A DNA stretch of 64,000 bases from Ideonella sp. WA131b (GTDB lineage Bacteria; Pseudomonadota; Gammaproteobacteria; Burkholderiales; Burkholderiaceae_C). The stretch lies in NCBI GenBank assembly GCA_023657425.1, contig JAGTJW010000003.1:124001-188000 (forward strand), given 5' to 3'. A program made the translations under genes and the position numbers. The notes below the pieces were generated by a model, which saw nothing but the letters and a program-made list of their open reading frames with translations, was not told the DNA's origin and did not search any database. Shown here in pieces: positions 17,983 through 27,488 of this stretch (positions within the stretch are counted from its first letter, which is position 1; every line of letters begins with the position of its first letter).

Positions 17983-18840
17983 TCAGCCCAGGGCCAGGGC
18001 CGGTGTGGCCTGGCCGTAGCCCAGCGGTGCGAAGGCCGGCGGCGTCGGACTGCCGGCGCTGACCGTGAGCACCTCGTAGCCCGTCTCGGTGACGAGCACC
18101 GTATGCTCCCACTGGGCGCTCAAGGAGCGGTCGCGCGTGACGATCGTCCAGCCGTCGTAGGGGCGGTTGCCCTTGCGGTCTTCCTTGATGTCGCGCTTGC
18201 CGGCGTTGATCATGGGCTCGATCGTGAAGATCATGCCCGGCATCAGCTCCTCCAGCGTGCCCGGGCGGCCGTAGTGCAGCACCTGCGGCTCCTCGTGGAA
18301 ACGGGCACCGACGCCGTGGCCGCAGAACTCGCGCACGACGCTGAAGCCGGCGTTTTCGGCAAAGGTCTGGATGGCATGACCGATGTCGCCCAGGCGCGCG
18401 CCAGGCCTGACTTTGACGATGCCTTTCCACATGGCATCGAACGTGACCTGGCAAAGGCGTTTAGCGGCGATGGTGCCATTGCCCACCACGAACATGCGCG
18501 AGTTGTCGCCGTGCCAACCGTCCTTGATGACGGTGACGTCGATGTTGACGATGTCGCCGTCCTTCAGCGGCCGGCGGTCGGGGATGCCGTGGCAGACGAC
18601 GTCGTTCAGGCTGCTGCAAAGGCTGGCCGGGTAGGGCGGGTAGCCCGGCGGCGCGTAGCCCAGCGTGGCCGGGATGCCCTTCTGCACGTTCACGATGTGA
18701 TCGTGCGCGATGCGGTCGAGCTCCAGCGTCGTGACGCCAGGCCGGACGTGCGGTGTGAGCAGGTCCAGCACCTCGCTGGCCAGGCGGCCGGCAACGCGCA
18801 TGCCGTCGATGTCCGCGGCGGATTTGATGGTGATGGCCAT
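17983..18840 (-). CDS. map: type I methionine aminopeptidase
   Basis: Removes N-terminal Met from nascent proteins. 285 residues, with all five metal ligands in context: Asp in NIDVTV and in HGDNSRMF, His in [13 protein letters not shown], Glu in FTIEPM and Glu in QWEHTVLV. The start at 18840 gives [15 protein letters not shown], the usual beginning. The last 20 residues form a short non-conserved tail. It diverges from purL, with 56 bp between start codons, and heads the map-glnD-mnmH unit. Confidence 0.95.
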   Translation of the reverse strand: MAITIKSAADIDGMRVAGRLASEVLDLLTPHVRPGVTTLELDRIAHDHIVNVQKGIPATLGYAPPGYPPYPASLCSSLNDVVCHGIPDRRPLKDGDIVNIDVTVIKDGWHGDNSRMFVVGNGTIAAKRLCQVTFDAMWKGIVKVRPGARLGDIGHAIQTFAENAGFSVVREFCGHGVGARFHEEPQVLHYGRPGTLEELMPGMIFTIEPMINAGKRDIKEDRKGNRPYDGWTIVTRDRSLSAQWEHTVLVTETGYEVLTVSAGSPTPPAFAPLGYGQATPALALG

Positions 18841-18844
18841 GGCT

Positions 18845-18870
18845 CGATTATCCCACCCGACCGCTAAGAT
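18845..18870. promoter_or_regulatory. candidate divergent -10 boxes of map and purL
   Basis: In the 56-bp gap, the minus strand reads GATAAT (18850-18845) 5 bp before the map ATG, and the plus strand reads TAAGAT (18865-18870) 27 bp before the purL ATG. No convincing -35 boxes are seen. The map box would give a nearly leaderless transcript. Confidence 0.3.
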
Positions 18871-18896
18871 CCCGGGTTTCCCCGAGCGCCCCTGCG

Positions 18897-21800
18897 ATGA
18901 GCACCCACGCCCTCCACCTGATGCACTTCGAGGGCGGCAGCGCCCTGTCGGCGTTCCGCGCCCAGGCTCTGCTGGCGCGGCTGCAGGCGGTGGTGCCGCG
19001 GATCCACGGCGTTTCCGCGCGCTTTGTGCATTGGGTGGCCTTCGATGCCGAGCCGTCGCGCGCACAAGCCGACACGCTGGCGGCGCTGCTCACCTACGGC
19101 GAGCCTGCCGAGCCGGCCGCCGCAAGCGAGTGTGTGGTGGTGATGCCACGGCTGGGTACCGTCTCCCCCTGGGCCAGCAAGGCCACCGACATCGCGCGGA
19201 ACTGCGGCATCGGCACCCAAGGTGCTGCAGGCCGACCGCGCTTGCACCGTCTCGAGCGGGTGGTCGAGTACTCGCTGGTGCTCAAGTCCGGCCTGTTGAG
19301 CGCCGCCAGGCCGCTGAACGCCGATGAGCGCGCCGCCGTGGCCGGGCTGCTGCACGACCGCATGACGGAAAGCGTGGCCTTCGAGCGCGAAGCGGGCCGC
19401 CGACTGTTCGACGTCCGCGAGGCCGAGCCCCTGGCGCACGTCGATGTGCTGGGCGCCGGCCCGGATGGTGGCAGGTCGGCACTGGAGCGCGCCAACACCG
19501 ATTTCGGCCTGGCCCTCTCGGCCGACGAGATCGACTACCTCGTCGACGCCTTCAAGGCGCTCGGTCGCAACCCCAGCGATGTCGAGCTGATGATGTTCGC
19601 GCAGGCCAACTCCGAGCACTGCAGGCACAAGATCTTCAACGCGCGCTTCACGGTGGATGGCATCGAGCAGCCGCACTCGCTGTTCCAGATGATCCGCCAC
19701 ACCGAGCAGCGCTCGCCGCAGCACACGGTGGTGGCCTACGACGACAACGCCGCGGTGATGGAAGGCCACGCCGTGCGGCGCTGGCTGCCGCAGGGCTTTG
19801 CCCACGCGCCGGTGTACGGCGTGCGCGACGACGTGGCCCATGTGCTGATGAAGGTGGAGACGCACAACCACCCCACCGCGATCAGCCCGTTCCCGGGCGC
19901 CAGCACCGGTGCCGGTGGCGAGATCCGCGATGAAGGTGCTACCGGCCGCGGCGCACGCCCCAAGGCCGGCGTCACTGGCTTCAGCGTGAGCCACCTGCAC
20001 CTGCCCGGCCTGGCCGAGCCCTGGGAGGCCGGCAGCGTGGGCAAGCCCGGGCACATCGCCAGTGCGCGGCAGATCATGACCGAGGGCCCGCTGGGCGGCG
20101 CGGCCTTCAACAACGAGTTCGGCCGGCCCAACCTGGGCGGCTACTTCCGCGTCTTCGAGCAGACCGTGGCGGGTGTGCGCCGCGGGTACCACAAGCCCAT
20201 CATGATCGCTGGCGGCCTGGGCGCCATCAGTGCGGGCCAGGTCAAGAAGCAGCGCTTCGGCGCCGGCACGCTGCTGGTGCAACTGGGCGGCCCGGGCATG
20301 CGCATCGGCATGGGCGGTGGTGCGGCCAGTTCCATGGCCGCCGGCAGCAACGCCGCGGCGCTGGACTTCGACAGCGTGCAGCGTGGCAACCCCGAAATCC
20401 AGCGACGCGCGCAGGAGGTCGTCAACCATTGCTGGGCGTTGGGGGAGGCGAACCCGATCCTGGCGATCCACGATGTCGGCGCCGGGGGCATCAGCAACGC
20501 CTTCCCCGAGCTGGTGGACGGCGCCGGCCTGGGCGCCACCTTCGACCTGCGCCGGGTGCCGCTGGAGGAGAGCGGCCTCGCGCCCAGGGAGATCTGGTGC
20601 AACGAGAGCCAGGAGCGCTACGTCCTGGCCGTGAACCCGGACCTGATGCCGCTCTTCGAGCAGATGTGCGCGCGCGAGCGCTGCCCCTATGCCGTGGTGG
20701 GCGTGGCGCGCGAGCAGCGCACGCTGGTGCTCGAAGACGGTCCCGGTGGCAAGCGCGTCATCGACATGCCGATGGATGTGCTGCTGGGCAAGCCGCCCAA
20801 GATGCACCGCGTGGTGGAACGTGTGGCGCGCGACGATGCGCCGCTGAACCTGACCGGCGTGAAGCTCGACGACGTGGCCCTGGCCGTGCTGCGCCACGCC
20901 ACGGTGGCCAGCAAGCGCTTCCTCGTCACCATCGGCGACCGCACGGTGGGTGGCCTGAGCCACCGCGACCCGATGGTCGGCCCCTGGCAGGTGCCGGTGG
21001 CCGACTGCGCCGTCACCTTGGCCGACTTTTCGGGCTGCGCGGGCGAGGCCATGGCCATGGGCGAGCGCACGCCGCTGGCCAGCCTGCACGCCCCGGCCAG
21101 CGGCCGGATGGCCGTCACCGAGGCCATCCTCAACCTGCTGGCCGCGCCCATCGAGCTGAGCCGTGTGAAGCTCAGCGCCAACTGGATGGCAGCCTGCGGC
21201 GAACCCGGCGAGGACGCGGCCCTGTTCGACACCGTCAAGGCCGTGGGCCTGGAGCTGTGCCCGGCCCTGGGCGTGGGCATCCCGGTGGGCAAGGACTCGC
21301 TGTCGATGCGCACGAAGTGGAGCGACGCCTCGGGCGCCCACCAGGTGACCGCGCCGGTGTCGCTGATCGTCACCGCGTTTGCCTCGCTGCCCGATGTGCG
21401 CGGCACGCTGACGCCGCAGCTGCAGCCGGGTGACACGACGCTGATCCACGTCGACCTCGGCCAGGGCCGGAAGCGCCTGGCCGGCAGCATGCTCGCCCAG
21501 GTGCTCGGCCGCTTCGGCAGCCTGGCAGCCGACGGTGTGCCCGACCTCGACGACCCCGCGCTGCTGAGAAACGCCGTCGCAGCCGTCAACGCGCTGCGTG
21601 CGCAGGGCCGGCTGCTGGCCTACCACGACGTCAGCGACGGCGGCCTTTGGGCCACGGTGTGCGAGATGGCCTTCGCCGGCCGCCTGGGCGTGAGCCTCAA
21701 CGTCGACATCCTCGTGACCGAAGGCGACGGCATCGCCGACAGCCGGGCCGAATACGGCGATTCCAAGAACTGGGCCACGCAGGTGAGCGAACGCCGCAAC

Positions 21801-22940
21801 ACGCTCACGCTGAAGGCGCTGTTCGCCGAGGAGCCCGGCTTCGTGATCCAGGTGCCCACGGCGGTGCGCAACGAGGTCATCGCCACGCTGCGCGAGCACG
21901 GCCTGAGCCGCCATGCGCATTTCATCGGCAAGCCCAACGAACACGGCGTGCTGGAGGTCTGGCGCGACGCCAAGTGCCAATGGAAGGTGGAACTGGCCAC
22001 GCTGCTGGACCACTGGGACCAGGTCTCGTGGCGCATCGCGCGCGAGCGTGACAACCCCGCCAGCGCCGATGCCGAGCACGCTGCGGCGTCCGATGCGCTG
22101 GCTCCGGGCCTGCACCGCCACCTCACGTTCGACGAGGCCGAGGACGTGGCCGCTCCGTTCATCGCCACCGGCGCGCGCCCCAAGGTCGCCATCTTGCGCG
22201 AGCAGGGCGTCAACTCGCATGTCGAGATGGCCTGGTGCTTTGCCGAGGCCGGCTTCGACGCACACGACGTGCACATGTCTGATCTGCAGTCCGGCGGCGC
22301 GCGGCTGGAGCAGTTCCAGGGCCTGGTCGCCTGCGGCGGCTTCAGCTATGGCGACACGCTCGGTGCGGGCGAAGGCTGGGCGCGCAGCATCCTCTTCAAC
22401 ACCCAGCTCGCCGAGCAGTTCGAGGCCTTCTTCAACCGTGGCTCGAGCTTTGGCCTGGGCGTGTGCAACGGCTGCCAGATGTTCGCGGCGCTGGCGGCGC
22501 TGATCCCCGGCGCCGGGGCCTGGCCGCGCTTCACGCGCAACAAGAGCGAGCAGTTCGAGGCGCGCCTGTCGATGGTGGAGGTGCTGGACTCTCCCAGTCT
22601 GTTTTTCACCGGCATGGCCGGCAGCCGTGTGCCCATCGCGGTGGCGCACGGCGAGGGCTTTGCCGACTTCTCGCAGCGCGGCGACGCCCAGCGCGTGCTG
22701 GGCGCGATGCGTTTCGTCGACGGCAGCGGCGCACCCACCGAGACCTATCCCGCCAACCCCAACGGCAGCCCCGGCGGCCTCACGGCCGTCACCACGGCCG
22801 ACGGTCGCTTCACGGCGCTGATGCCGCACCCTGAGCGTGTGTTCCGCAACCTGCAGATGAGCTTCGCGGCCGGCGGCGAAGTGTCGGCCGCCAGCCCGTG
22901 GCTGCGGATGTTCCGCAACGTGCGGCGCTGGGTGGCTTGA
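18897..22940 (+). CDS. purL: phosphoribosylformylglycinamidine synthase (large single-chain PurL)
   Basis: Converts FGAR to FGAM with ATP and glutamine in step 4 of purine synthesis. 1347 residues, the long proteobacterial form. An N-terminal PurS-like part is followed by the synthetase domains with NSEHCRHK and the triple-Asn/His motif [12 protein letters not shown]. The C-terminal class I glutaminase carries Cys in GVCNGCQM and His-Pro-Glu in PHPERVF. The gene is intact to its stop. Its final 340 bp are repeated at 29677-30016, and foreign DNA begins right after the stop codon. Confidence 0.97.
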   Translation: MSTHALHLMHFEGGSALSAFRAQALLARLQAVVPRIHGVSARFVHWVAFDAEPSRAQADTLAALLTYGEPAEPAAASECVVVMPRLGTVSPWASKATDIARNCGIGTQGAAGRPRLHRLERVVEYSLVLKSGLLSAARPLNADERAAVAGLLHDRMTESVAFEREAGRRLFDVREAEPLAHVDVLGAGPDGGRSALERANTDFGLALSADEIDYLVDAFKALGRNPSDVELMMFAQANSEHCRHKIFNARFTVDGIEQPHSLFQMIRHTEQRSPQHTVVAYDDNAAVMEGHAVRRWLPQGFAHAPVYGVRDDVAHVLMKVETHNHPTAISPFPGASTGAGGEIRDEGATGRGARPKAGVTGFSVSHLHLPGLAEPWEAGSVGKPGHIASARQIMTEGPLGGAAFNNEFGRPNLGGYFRVFEQTVAGVRRGYHKPIMIAGGLGAISAGQVKKQRFGAGTLLVQLGGPGMRIGMGGGAASSMAAGSNAAALDFDSVQRGNPEIQRRAQEVVNHCWALGEANPILAIHDVGAGGISNAFPELVDGAGLGATFDLRRVPLEESGLAPREIWCNESQERYVLAVNPDLMPLFEQMCARERCPYAVVGVAREQRTLVLEDGPGGKRVIDMPMDVLLGKPPKMHRVVERVARDDAPLNLTGVKLDDVALAVLRHATVASKRFLVTIGDRTVGGLSHRDPMVGPWQVPVADCAVTLADFSGCAGEAMAMGERTPLASLHAPASGRMAVTEAILNLLAAPIELSRVKLSANWMAACGEPGEDAALFDTVKAVGLELCPALGVGIPVGKDSLSMRTKWSDASGAHQVTAPVSLIVTAFASLPDVRGTLTPQLQPGDTTLIHVDLGQGRKRLAGSMLAQVLGRFGSLAADGVPDLDDPALLRNAVAAVNALRAQGRLLAYHDVSDGGLWATVCEMAFAGRLGVSLNVDILVTEGDGIADSRAEYGDSKNWATQVSERRNTLTLKALFAEEPGFVIQVPTAVRNEVIATLREHGLSRHAHFIGKPNEHGVLEVWRDAKCQWKVELATLLDHWDQVSWRIARERDNPASADAEHAAASDALAPGLHRHLTFDEAEDVAAPFIATGARPKVAILREQGVNSHVEMAWCFAEAGFDAHDVHMSDLQSGGARLEQFQGLVACGGFSYGDTLGAGEGWARSILFNTQLAEQFEAFFNRGSSFGLGVCNGCQMFAALAALIPGAGAWPRFTRNKSEQFEARLSMVEVLDSPSLFFTGMAGSRVPIAVAHGEGFADFSQRGDAQRVLGAMRFVDGSGAPTETYPANPNGSPGGLTAVTTADGRFTALMPHPERVFRNLQMSFAAGGEVSAASPWLRMFRNVRRWVA
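22601..22940 (+). repeat. left copy of the 340-bp purL 3'-end repeat
   Basis: The last 340 bp of the intact purL gene, from gtttttcacc through the stop codon, recur in direct orientation at 29677-30016 with 6 base differences. Homology starts and stops sharply: upstream sequence differs, and downstream only TGAG is shared. The pair brackets the insert. Confidence 0.95.
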
Positions 22941-22959
22941 GCCCGAAAAGAAACTGCAG

Positions 22960-24387
22960 TTACCCGGGTGCCGAGAGCACCGGCGGTGGGGTTGGCAGGC
23001 CGATCTGACCGACGATGCGCTGGCAGATGTAGGCCAGCAGCGCCCGCCGGCGGTCGAGCCTTGGCAACTGCTCCGCAGCAGCCTTGACGTGCTGGATGGC
23101 TGCATGGACGTTGGCCATCATCGACTTGATCAAGCCGGCTTCAGCGTGCATCGGCGTGAGGTAGAGCGTCGTCTGGTTGCCGCTGCTGGCGGTGCGGCCC
23201 ACGGCTGCCAGCAGCAGTGGCCGACTCGTCAACGCCTCGCGTCGGGCCTGCGGGTTGGCCGCGCGCACGTACCAGCTCCACCAGTTGTAGACCAGTGCCA
23301 CGGCCCGCGCGGTGACACGGTGTACTCCCAGACCTGCGCGTGTCCTGCACCTCGTCGTGCGGCAACGCCAGCACGAGCTGCTCGCTGGCTTCGTGCTGGC
23401 CGCGCTTCTGGCTCGTCAGCGCGATGTCGTGCTTGATGCGTCGGCGCAGCACCACCACGCGACGCGCCTTGCTCCACCCACTCAGGCGCAACTCGTCTTC
23501 GATGGCCTGCCAGCCCTGGCTGGCCTCGGTGGCGTGGGTCCAGTCCTCGCGTCTGAACAGCCGCTCGATCAGCCGCTTGACGTTGGCCGTCTTGCGCAGG
23601 CGCAGCAGGTAGCGCAGGCCTCGCTGCTCGCACACGTCGATGATGTCCTCATTGCCGTAGCCGCAGTCACCGCGCACCAGCGCCGGTGCCTTGTCGCCCA
23701 GCTCATCGAGCAGCCTCGCCATCGCGGCCTTGGCGTGGCCCGACGTGTGCTGCTTGCCCGAACTGAGCACGGCGTCGAGCACCAGGCGCAGGTTGCCGAC
23801 CCAGAAGGTGTGCAGTACATGGCTGGGGCGCCCCGGCTTGTGCGGGTTGTAGCCAATCTCCGCCCCTTCCTGGCGGCCGTACAGCGGCTTGATCGTGGCG
23901 TCCACGTCCAGCACCCACGGCCGCTCCAAGGCCTCGCGCACGCTGGCCGCACGCTGGCCATCAGCACGCTGCGCATCCACGGTTCGCTGGCCGCTGGCAC
24001 CATCGCCGCCAAGGCCCGGCGCACCGAGTCTTCGCTCACCATGCCGCGCAGGCCCAGGGCCTTGGCCGCCACCGCATCGCCGCGGACCCCGGCGATGTGC
24101 GCGTAGCGCTTGCTGCCGGCCAGGATCCCCAGCATCAGCGTGCCCAGCACGTCGCGTGGTCGCGACGTGTTGGGGCTGCTGTAGCGCAACGGGCACTCCT
24201 GCACCCAGCGCTCGAATACGCCGGCAGTGGCCAGGAACTCGGCGAAGAACACGATCTGTCCGTGCGGCGTGGCTCGGGCCGTCTCGTCCCAGCGCACGTG
24301 CACACGGCCGCCCATCGTGTCGACGACCATCGCGTCCTCGCTGGCCTGCGCCAGCATCGTCCTCTTCGGTTCGTTGGCTTCACCCAT
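22960..24387 (-). pseudogene. IS1380-family transposase, inactivated
   Basis: Reading from ATG 24387: MGEANEPKRTM, then VHVRWDE, FFAEFLATAGVF and YSSPNTSRPRDVLGTLMLGI, typical of IS1380-family transposases. At 23937-23958 an 11-bp tandem duplication shifts the frame. The shifted frame carries PWVLDVDATIKPLYGRQEGA (first acidic residue region) and GDCGYGNEDI. Near 23300-23340 a further frame change and a deletion of about 40-50 codons remove the block that normally contains the DELKNQWG-type catalytic Glu. The sequence then resumes at ALVYNWWSWYVRAANPQAR. Three lesions make it non-functional. I could not identify the terminal inverted repeats with confidence. Confidence 0.85.
23937..23958. repeat. 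11-bp tandem duplication that frameshifts the transposase
   Basis: CGCACGCTGGC occurs twice in a row, at 23937-23947 and 23948-23958. Removing one copy restores the reading MASVREALERPWVLD in the transposase, so this is the frameshifting lesion, not a programmed shift site. Confidence 0.9.
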
Positions 24388-24444
24388 CGGGTGAGTGTGC
24401 CAAACAGCCCCAACCCCGCGCCAGCGTTGAAGAAAACCGCCGTG

Positions 24445-24459
24445 GCCCACGCTCCTAGC
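24445..24459 (-). repeat. copy of the palindromic element's terminal motif
   Basis: Reads GCTAGGAGCGTGGGC on the minus strand, 15 bases identical to the end of the element at 50484-50760. It lies in the 159-bp stretch between the transposase start and the DUF3604 scrap, where I see no gene. Confidence 0.4.
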
Positions 24460-24546
24460 TCGACCGGCGTGCGGACGCTGGGCACGCGCGCCACCATGAC
24501 CATGCGATCAATGTCGTCCCACACCGTCTCGACCAGGCGCTATGCT

Positions 24547-24660
24547 CCGCTGGTCCACCTGGGACGCGCTGCGCAACGGCACGCCCCCAACCCCAAGCTC
24601 GCCCCGACCATCATGGAGCGTGCCTGGTCGTCCGCCATATGGGTCGAACCCGCAGCCTGA
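24547..24660 (+). pseudogene. 3' scrap of an upstream DUF3604 gene
   Basis: 114 bp matching the last 115 bp of the intact DUF3604 gene that follows (26511-26625). It encodes the same ending, RWSTWDALRNGT, then NPKLAPTIMERAWSS and a WVEP-type terminus, except for one base lost from a run of C's that shifts the frame. Several other differences show it was a diverged tandem paralogue, not a fresh copy. The rest of that gene has been lost towards the IS side. Confidence 0.85.
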
Positions 24661-24669
24661 GCTTTGGAG

Positions 24670-26625
24670 ATGATGGTGGCCAAGAAACTTCGTGAACTGG
24701 CGCGGTATGGAATCCCAGCGGTGGCCGTGGGCGCGCTTGTCGCCGGCACGGCGCTCAGCGCGCAGTCCGGCGGCGGGAAGAAGGCCGAAGCGGCAGCGAC
24801 AACGCCGGCGTCATCAGCTCGGACGGCGGCTCCGTCGGCGTCGGGCCGGCTCCCGGGACATGATCCGGATCGCAACGCCTATTTCGGCGATCTGCACGTG
24901 CACACGCACCTGTCGTTCGACGCCTATATCTTCAACGTCCGCAAGACGCCGGACGACGCCTATCGGTTCGCCAAGGGCGAGGCGATCGGCCATGCCGGCG
25001 GGTTTGACATAAGGCTGGCGGGCGGTCCGCTCGACTTCACCGCGGTGACCGACCACGCTGAGTTCATGGGGGCCATCCGCGAGGCCAACGACACCAAGAG
25101 CCCGCTGTCGAAGCTGCCGGTCACCGAGGGCCTGTTTTCGAGCGATCCGGCGGCGATCGGTCGCGCCTTCCGCCGCATCGTCATCGGCTTCCGGGACGGC
25201 ACCTTGCCGCCGGAGTTCAGCGACCGGGAGATCGTCTCCCGGGCCTGGCGCGAGGTCCAGGAGGCGGCCGCCCGTCACAATGAGCCGGGGCGCTTCACCA
25301 CCTTTGTCGGCTATGAGTACACCTCGGGGCCCGATGGACGGAACCTGCACCGCAATGTGATCTATCGGGACGGCCGGGTCTCGGAGCTGCCGTTCGACGC
25401 CAACATGTCGCGCGATCCGGAAGACCTCTGGAAGGCCATGGACGGATGGCGGGCCAAGGGCGTCGAAGCGATGGCCATTCCGCACAACTCCAACGGCTCT
25501 GACGGGCTGATGTTCGACAGCGTCAGGCTCAACGGGCAGTCCATAGACAAGGCCTATGCCGAAGCTCGGATGCGCAACGAGCCGATTGTCGAGACGACCC
25601 AGATCAAGGGCACGTCGGACACCCATCCCTCGCTTTCGCCCAATGACGAATGGGCTAACTTCGAGATCATGGAGAGCTATATCGGCCAGCCCAAGGCCAT
25701 CACCAAGTTCGGGGGCGGCTATGTGCGCCGCGCGCTTCAGGACGGGATCATCATCCGTGAGAAGGTCGGCGCGAACCCGTTCAAGTTCGGACTCATCGGC
25801 GGCTCGGACACGCATAATGCGGCGCCGGGCAGTGTTGAGGAGCCGAACTACTTCTCAAAGACCGGACGCCCTGATTCACGCCCCGAACTGCGCGGCTCGA
25901 CCCCGCCCCTGGGCGCCCTGGACTGGCACGGGACCGACCCGGCCGCGGCCGGCGGCCGCTATCAGGCCTGGGGCGCCTCGGGCCTTGCGGGCGTCTGGGC
26001 GGAGGAAAACAGCCGCGAGGCGATCTATGCGGCGATGCGCCGGAAGGAGACGTTCGCGACGTCGGGTCCGCGCATCAAGGTGCGGTTCTTCGCCAGCCAC
26101 GACTTTCCGGCGGATCTGCTGAGCCGCGCCGATACGGTGCGTCAGGCCTATGCCCGGGGCGTGCCCATGGGTGGGGATCTGCTGGCGACGCGGGGCAAGG
26201 CGCCCAAGTTCCTGGTCTGGGCGGTGCGCGATCCGCGGGCCGGCTACCTGCAGCGCGCTCAGGTGGTGAAGGGCTGGATCGAGAACGGCGAGGCTAAGGA
26301 GAAGGTGTTCGATGTCGCCTGCTCGGACGGGCTGAAGGTGGATCCGGCGACCAACCGCTGCCCCGGCAACGGGGCCGCCGTTGACCTCTCCACCTGCACG
26401 CCGGACCGCTTCAAGGGCGACGTCGAGTTGCGCACGGTCTGGTCGGACCCGGGCTATAACCCCAAGCAGCGGGCCTTCTACTACGTCCGGGTGCTGGAGA
26501 ACCCCTCCTGCCGCTGGTCCACCTGGGACGCGCTGCGCAACGGCACGCCCCCCAACCCCAAGCTCGCCCCGACCATCATGGAGCGCGCCTGGTCCTCGCC
26601 CATCTGGGTCGAACCCACGGCGTGA
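24670..26625 (+). CDS. DUF3604 protein (PHP-like metal-dependent hydrolase fold), exported
   Basis: About 651 residues. An N-terminal signal peptide (KKLRELARYG followed by a hydrophobic segment and ALSAQ) is followed by a Ser/Ala-rich linker. The domain begins with YFGDLHVHTHLSFDAY. Further metal-type motifs are FTAVTDHAEF, MAIPHNSNGSDG and GSDTHNAAPGS. His/Asp clusters of this kind resemble PHP phosphoesterases, but the DUF3604 reaction is unknown. The start is ATG 24670 or 24673; GGAG lies just ahead. The ppiC-type gene starts at the stop codon, so the three genes 24.7-28.5 kb form one operon. Probably periplasmic. Confidence 0.88.
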   Translation: MMVAKKLRELARYGIPAVAVGALVAGTALSAQSGGGKKAEAAATTPASSARTAAPSASGRLPGHDPDRNAYFGDLHVHTHLSFDAYIFNVRKTPDDAYRFAKGEAIGHAGGFDIRLAGGPLDFTAVTDHAEFMGAIREANDTKSPLSKLPVTEGLFSSDPAAIGRAFRRIVIGFRDGTLPPEFSDREIVSRAWREVQEAAARHNEPGRFTTFVGYEYTSGPDGRNLHRNVIYRDGRVSELPFDANMSRDPEDLWKAMDGWRAKGVEAMAIPHNSNGSDGLMFDSVRLNGQSIDKAYAEARMRNEPIVETTQIKGTSDTHPSLSPNDEWANFEIMESYIGQPKAITKFGGGYVRRALQDGIIIREKVGANPFKFGLIGGSDTHNAAPGSVEEPNYFSKTGRPDSRPELRGSTPPLGALDWHGTDPAAAGGRYQAWGASGLAGVWAEENSREAIYAAMRRKETFATSGPRIKVRFFASHDFPADLLSRADTVRQAYARGVPMGGDLLATRGKAPKFLVWAVRDPRAGYLQRAQVVKGWIENGEAKEKVFDVACSDGLKVDPATNRCPGNGAAVDLSTCTPDRFKGDVELRTVWSDPGYNPKQRAFYYVRVLENPSCRWSTWDALRNGTPPNPKLAPTIMERAWSSPIWVEPTA

Positions 26626-26636
26626 GCCAGGAGACA

Positions 26637-27488
26637 ATGCCCGAGAGTCGGCCGCCGGCGGTCCGGAAGGTGATGCGCGACCTGTTGCGCGAGCCCTTCG
26701 TCCATTTTCTGGTGCTGGGCGCTTTGTTGTTCGGCGCCATCGCCTTCGCCGGCGGTCTGCAGCGGCCGGTCGTGCGGATCGAAGCGGCGGAGATCGAGCA
26801 GATCGCCGCCTATTGGGAACTGCAATCCCAGCGTCCGCCGACCCGCGACGAGCTGGCCGCCCTGATCCAGGAGCGGGTCGACGAGGAACTGCTGTCGCGC
26901 GAGGCGATCCGGCTTGGTCTCGACCAGAACGACATGATCGTGCGTCGCCGGCTGGCCCAGAAGATGGCCTTCGCCAGCGAGGACGTGGCCGAAATCCCCG
27001 AGCCCGACGACACGACGTTGCAGGCCTATCATGACCGCCACAAGGCCCGTTACGCCACGCCGGGACGGGTCGCGATGCGGCATCTGTTCTTCAACCAGGA
27101 CCGGACCGGCGAAACGCCGGACGCGGCGGCGCGTGAGGCGTTGAGCCAACTGTCCGCCGGCGGCTCGCCAATGAGCGACCCATCCCTCCTGCCGCTGACC
27201 TATGCCGACATCACCGACGCGGATCTCGCCCGCGACTATGGCCCGGAGTTCGCCGCGGCCGTGCGCAAGGCGCCGGTCGGGGCCTGGACGGGGCCGGTCG
27301 TCTCAGCATTCGGCGTCCATCTGGTGCGGGTGGAGGCGCGACGCCCGCAAGAGCAGCCGCCGTGGTCCGAGGTTCGCGACGTCGTCCTCGGGGCCTGGAT
27401 GGCGGAACGGCGCCAGGAGGCCAATCGGGCGTTCCGCGCCAGCCTGCGCAAGCGCTACAAGGTGGAGATCGCGGGCTTGCCGCAATGA
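26637..27488 (+). CDS. membrane-anchored PpiC/parvulin-type peptidylprolyl isomerase
   Basis: 283 residues from ATG 26637, with AGGAG just before it; GTG 26622, overlapping the upstream TGA, is an alternative. One membrane helix (HFLVLGALLFGAIAFAGGL) anchors an N-terminal SurA-like helical region and a C-terminal rotamase-like domain (RHLFFNQDR, then VSAFGVHLVRVEARR). Predicted to help fold or mature exported proteins in the periplasm. Its stop overlaps the ATG of the HupE/UreJ gene (ATGA), which points to translational coupling and a shared task. The partner protein is not known. Confidence 0.85.
   Translation: MPESRPPAVRKVMRDLLREPFVHFLVLGALLFGAIAFAGGLQRPVVRIEAAEIEQIAAYWELQSQRPPTRDELAALIQERVDEELLSREAIRLGLDQNDMIVRRRLAQKMAFASEDVAEIPEPDDTTLQAYHDRHKARYATPGRVAMRHLFFNQDRTGETPDAAAREALSQLSAGGSPMSDPSLLPLTYADITDADLARDYGPEFAAAVRKAPVGAWTGPVVSAFGVHLVRVEARRPQEQPPWSEVRDVVLGAWMAERRQEANRAFRASLRKRYKVEIAGLPQ

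Noticed and set aside
18864..23105. Open minus-strand frame of 1413 codons opposite purL
   Set aside because: It mirrors purL codon structure, has composition typical of antisense frames in GC-rich DNA, and no recognisable domain; purL itself is certain.
22960..24387. Programmed frameshift in the transposase
   Set aside because: The shift is caused by a perfect 11-bp tandem duplication, and a later deletion removes catalytic residues, so decay is the better explanation.
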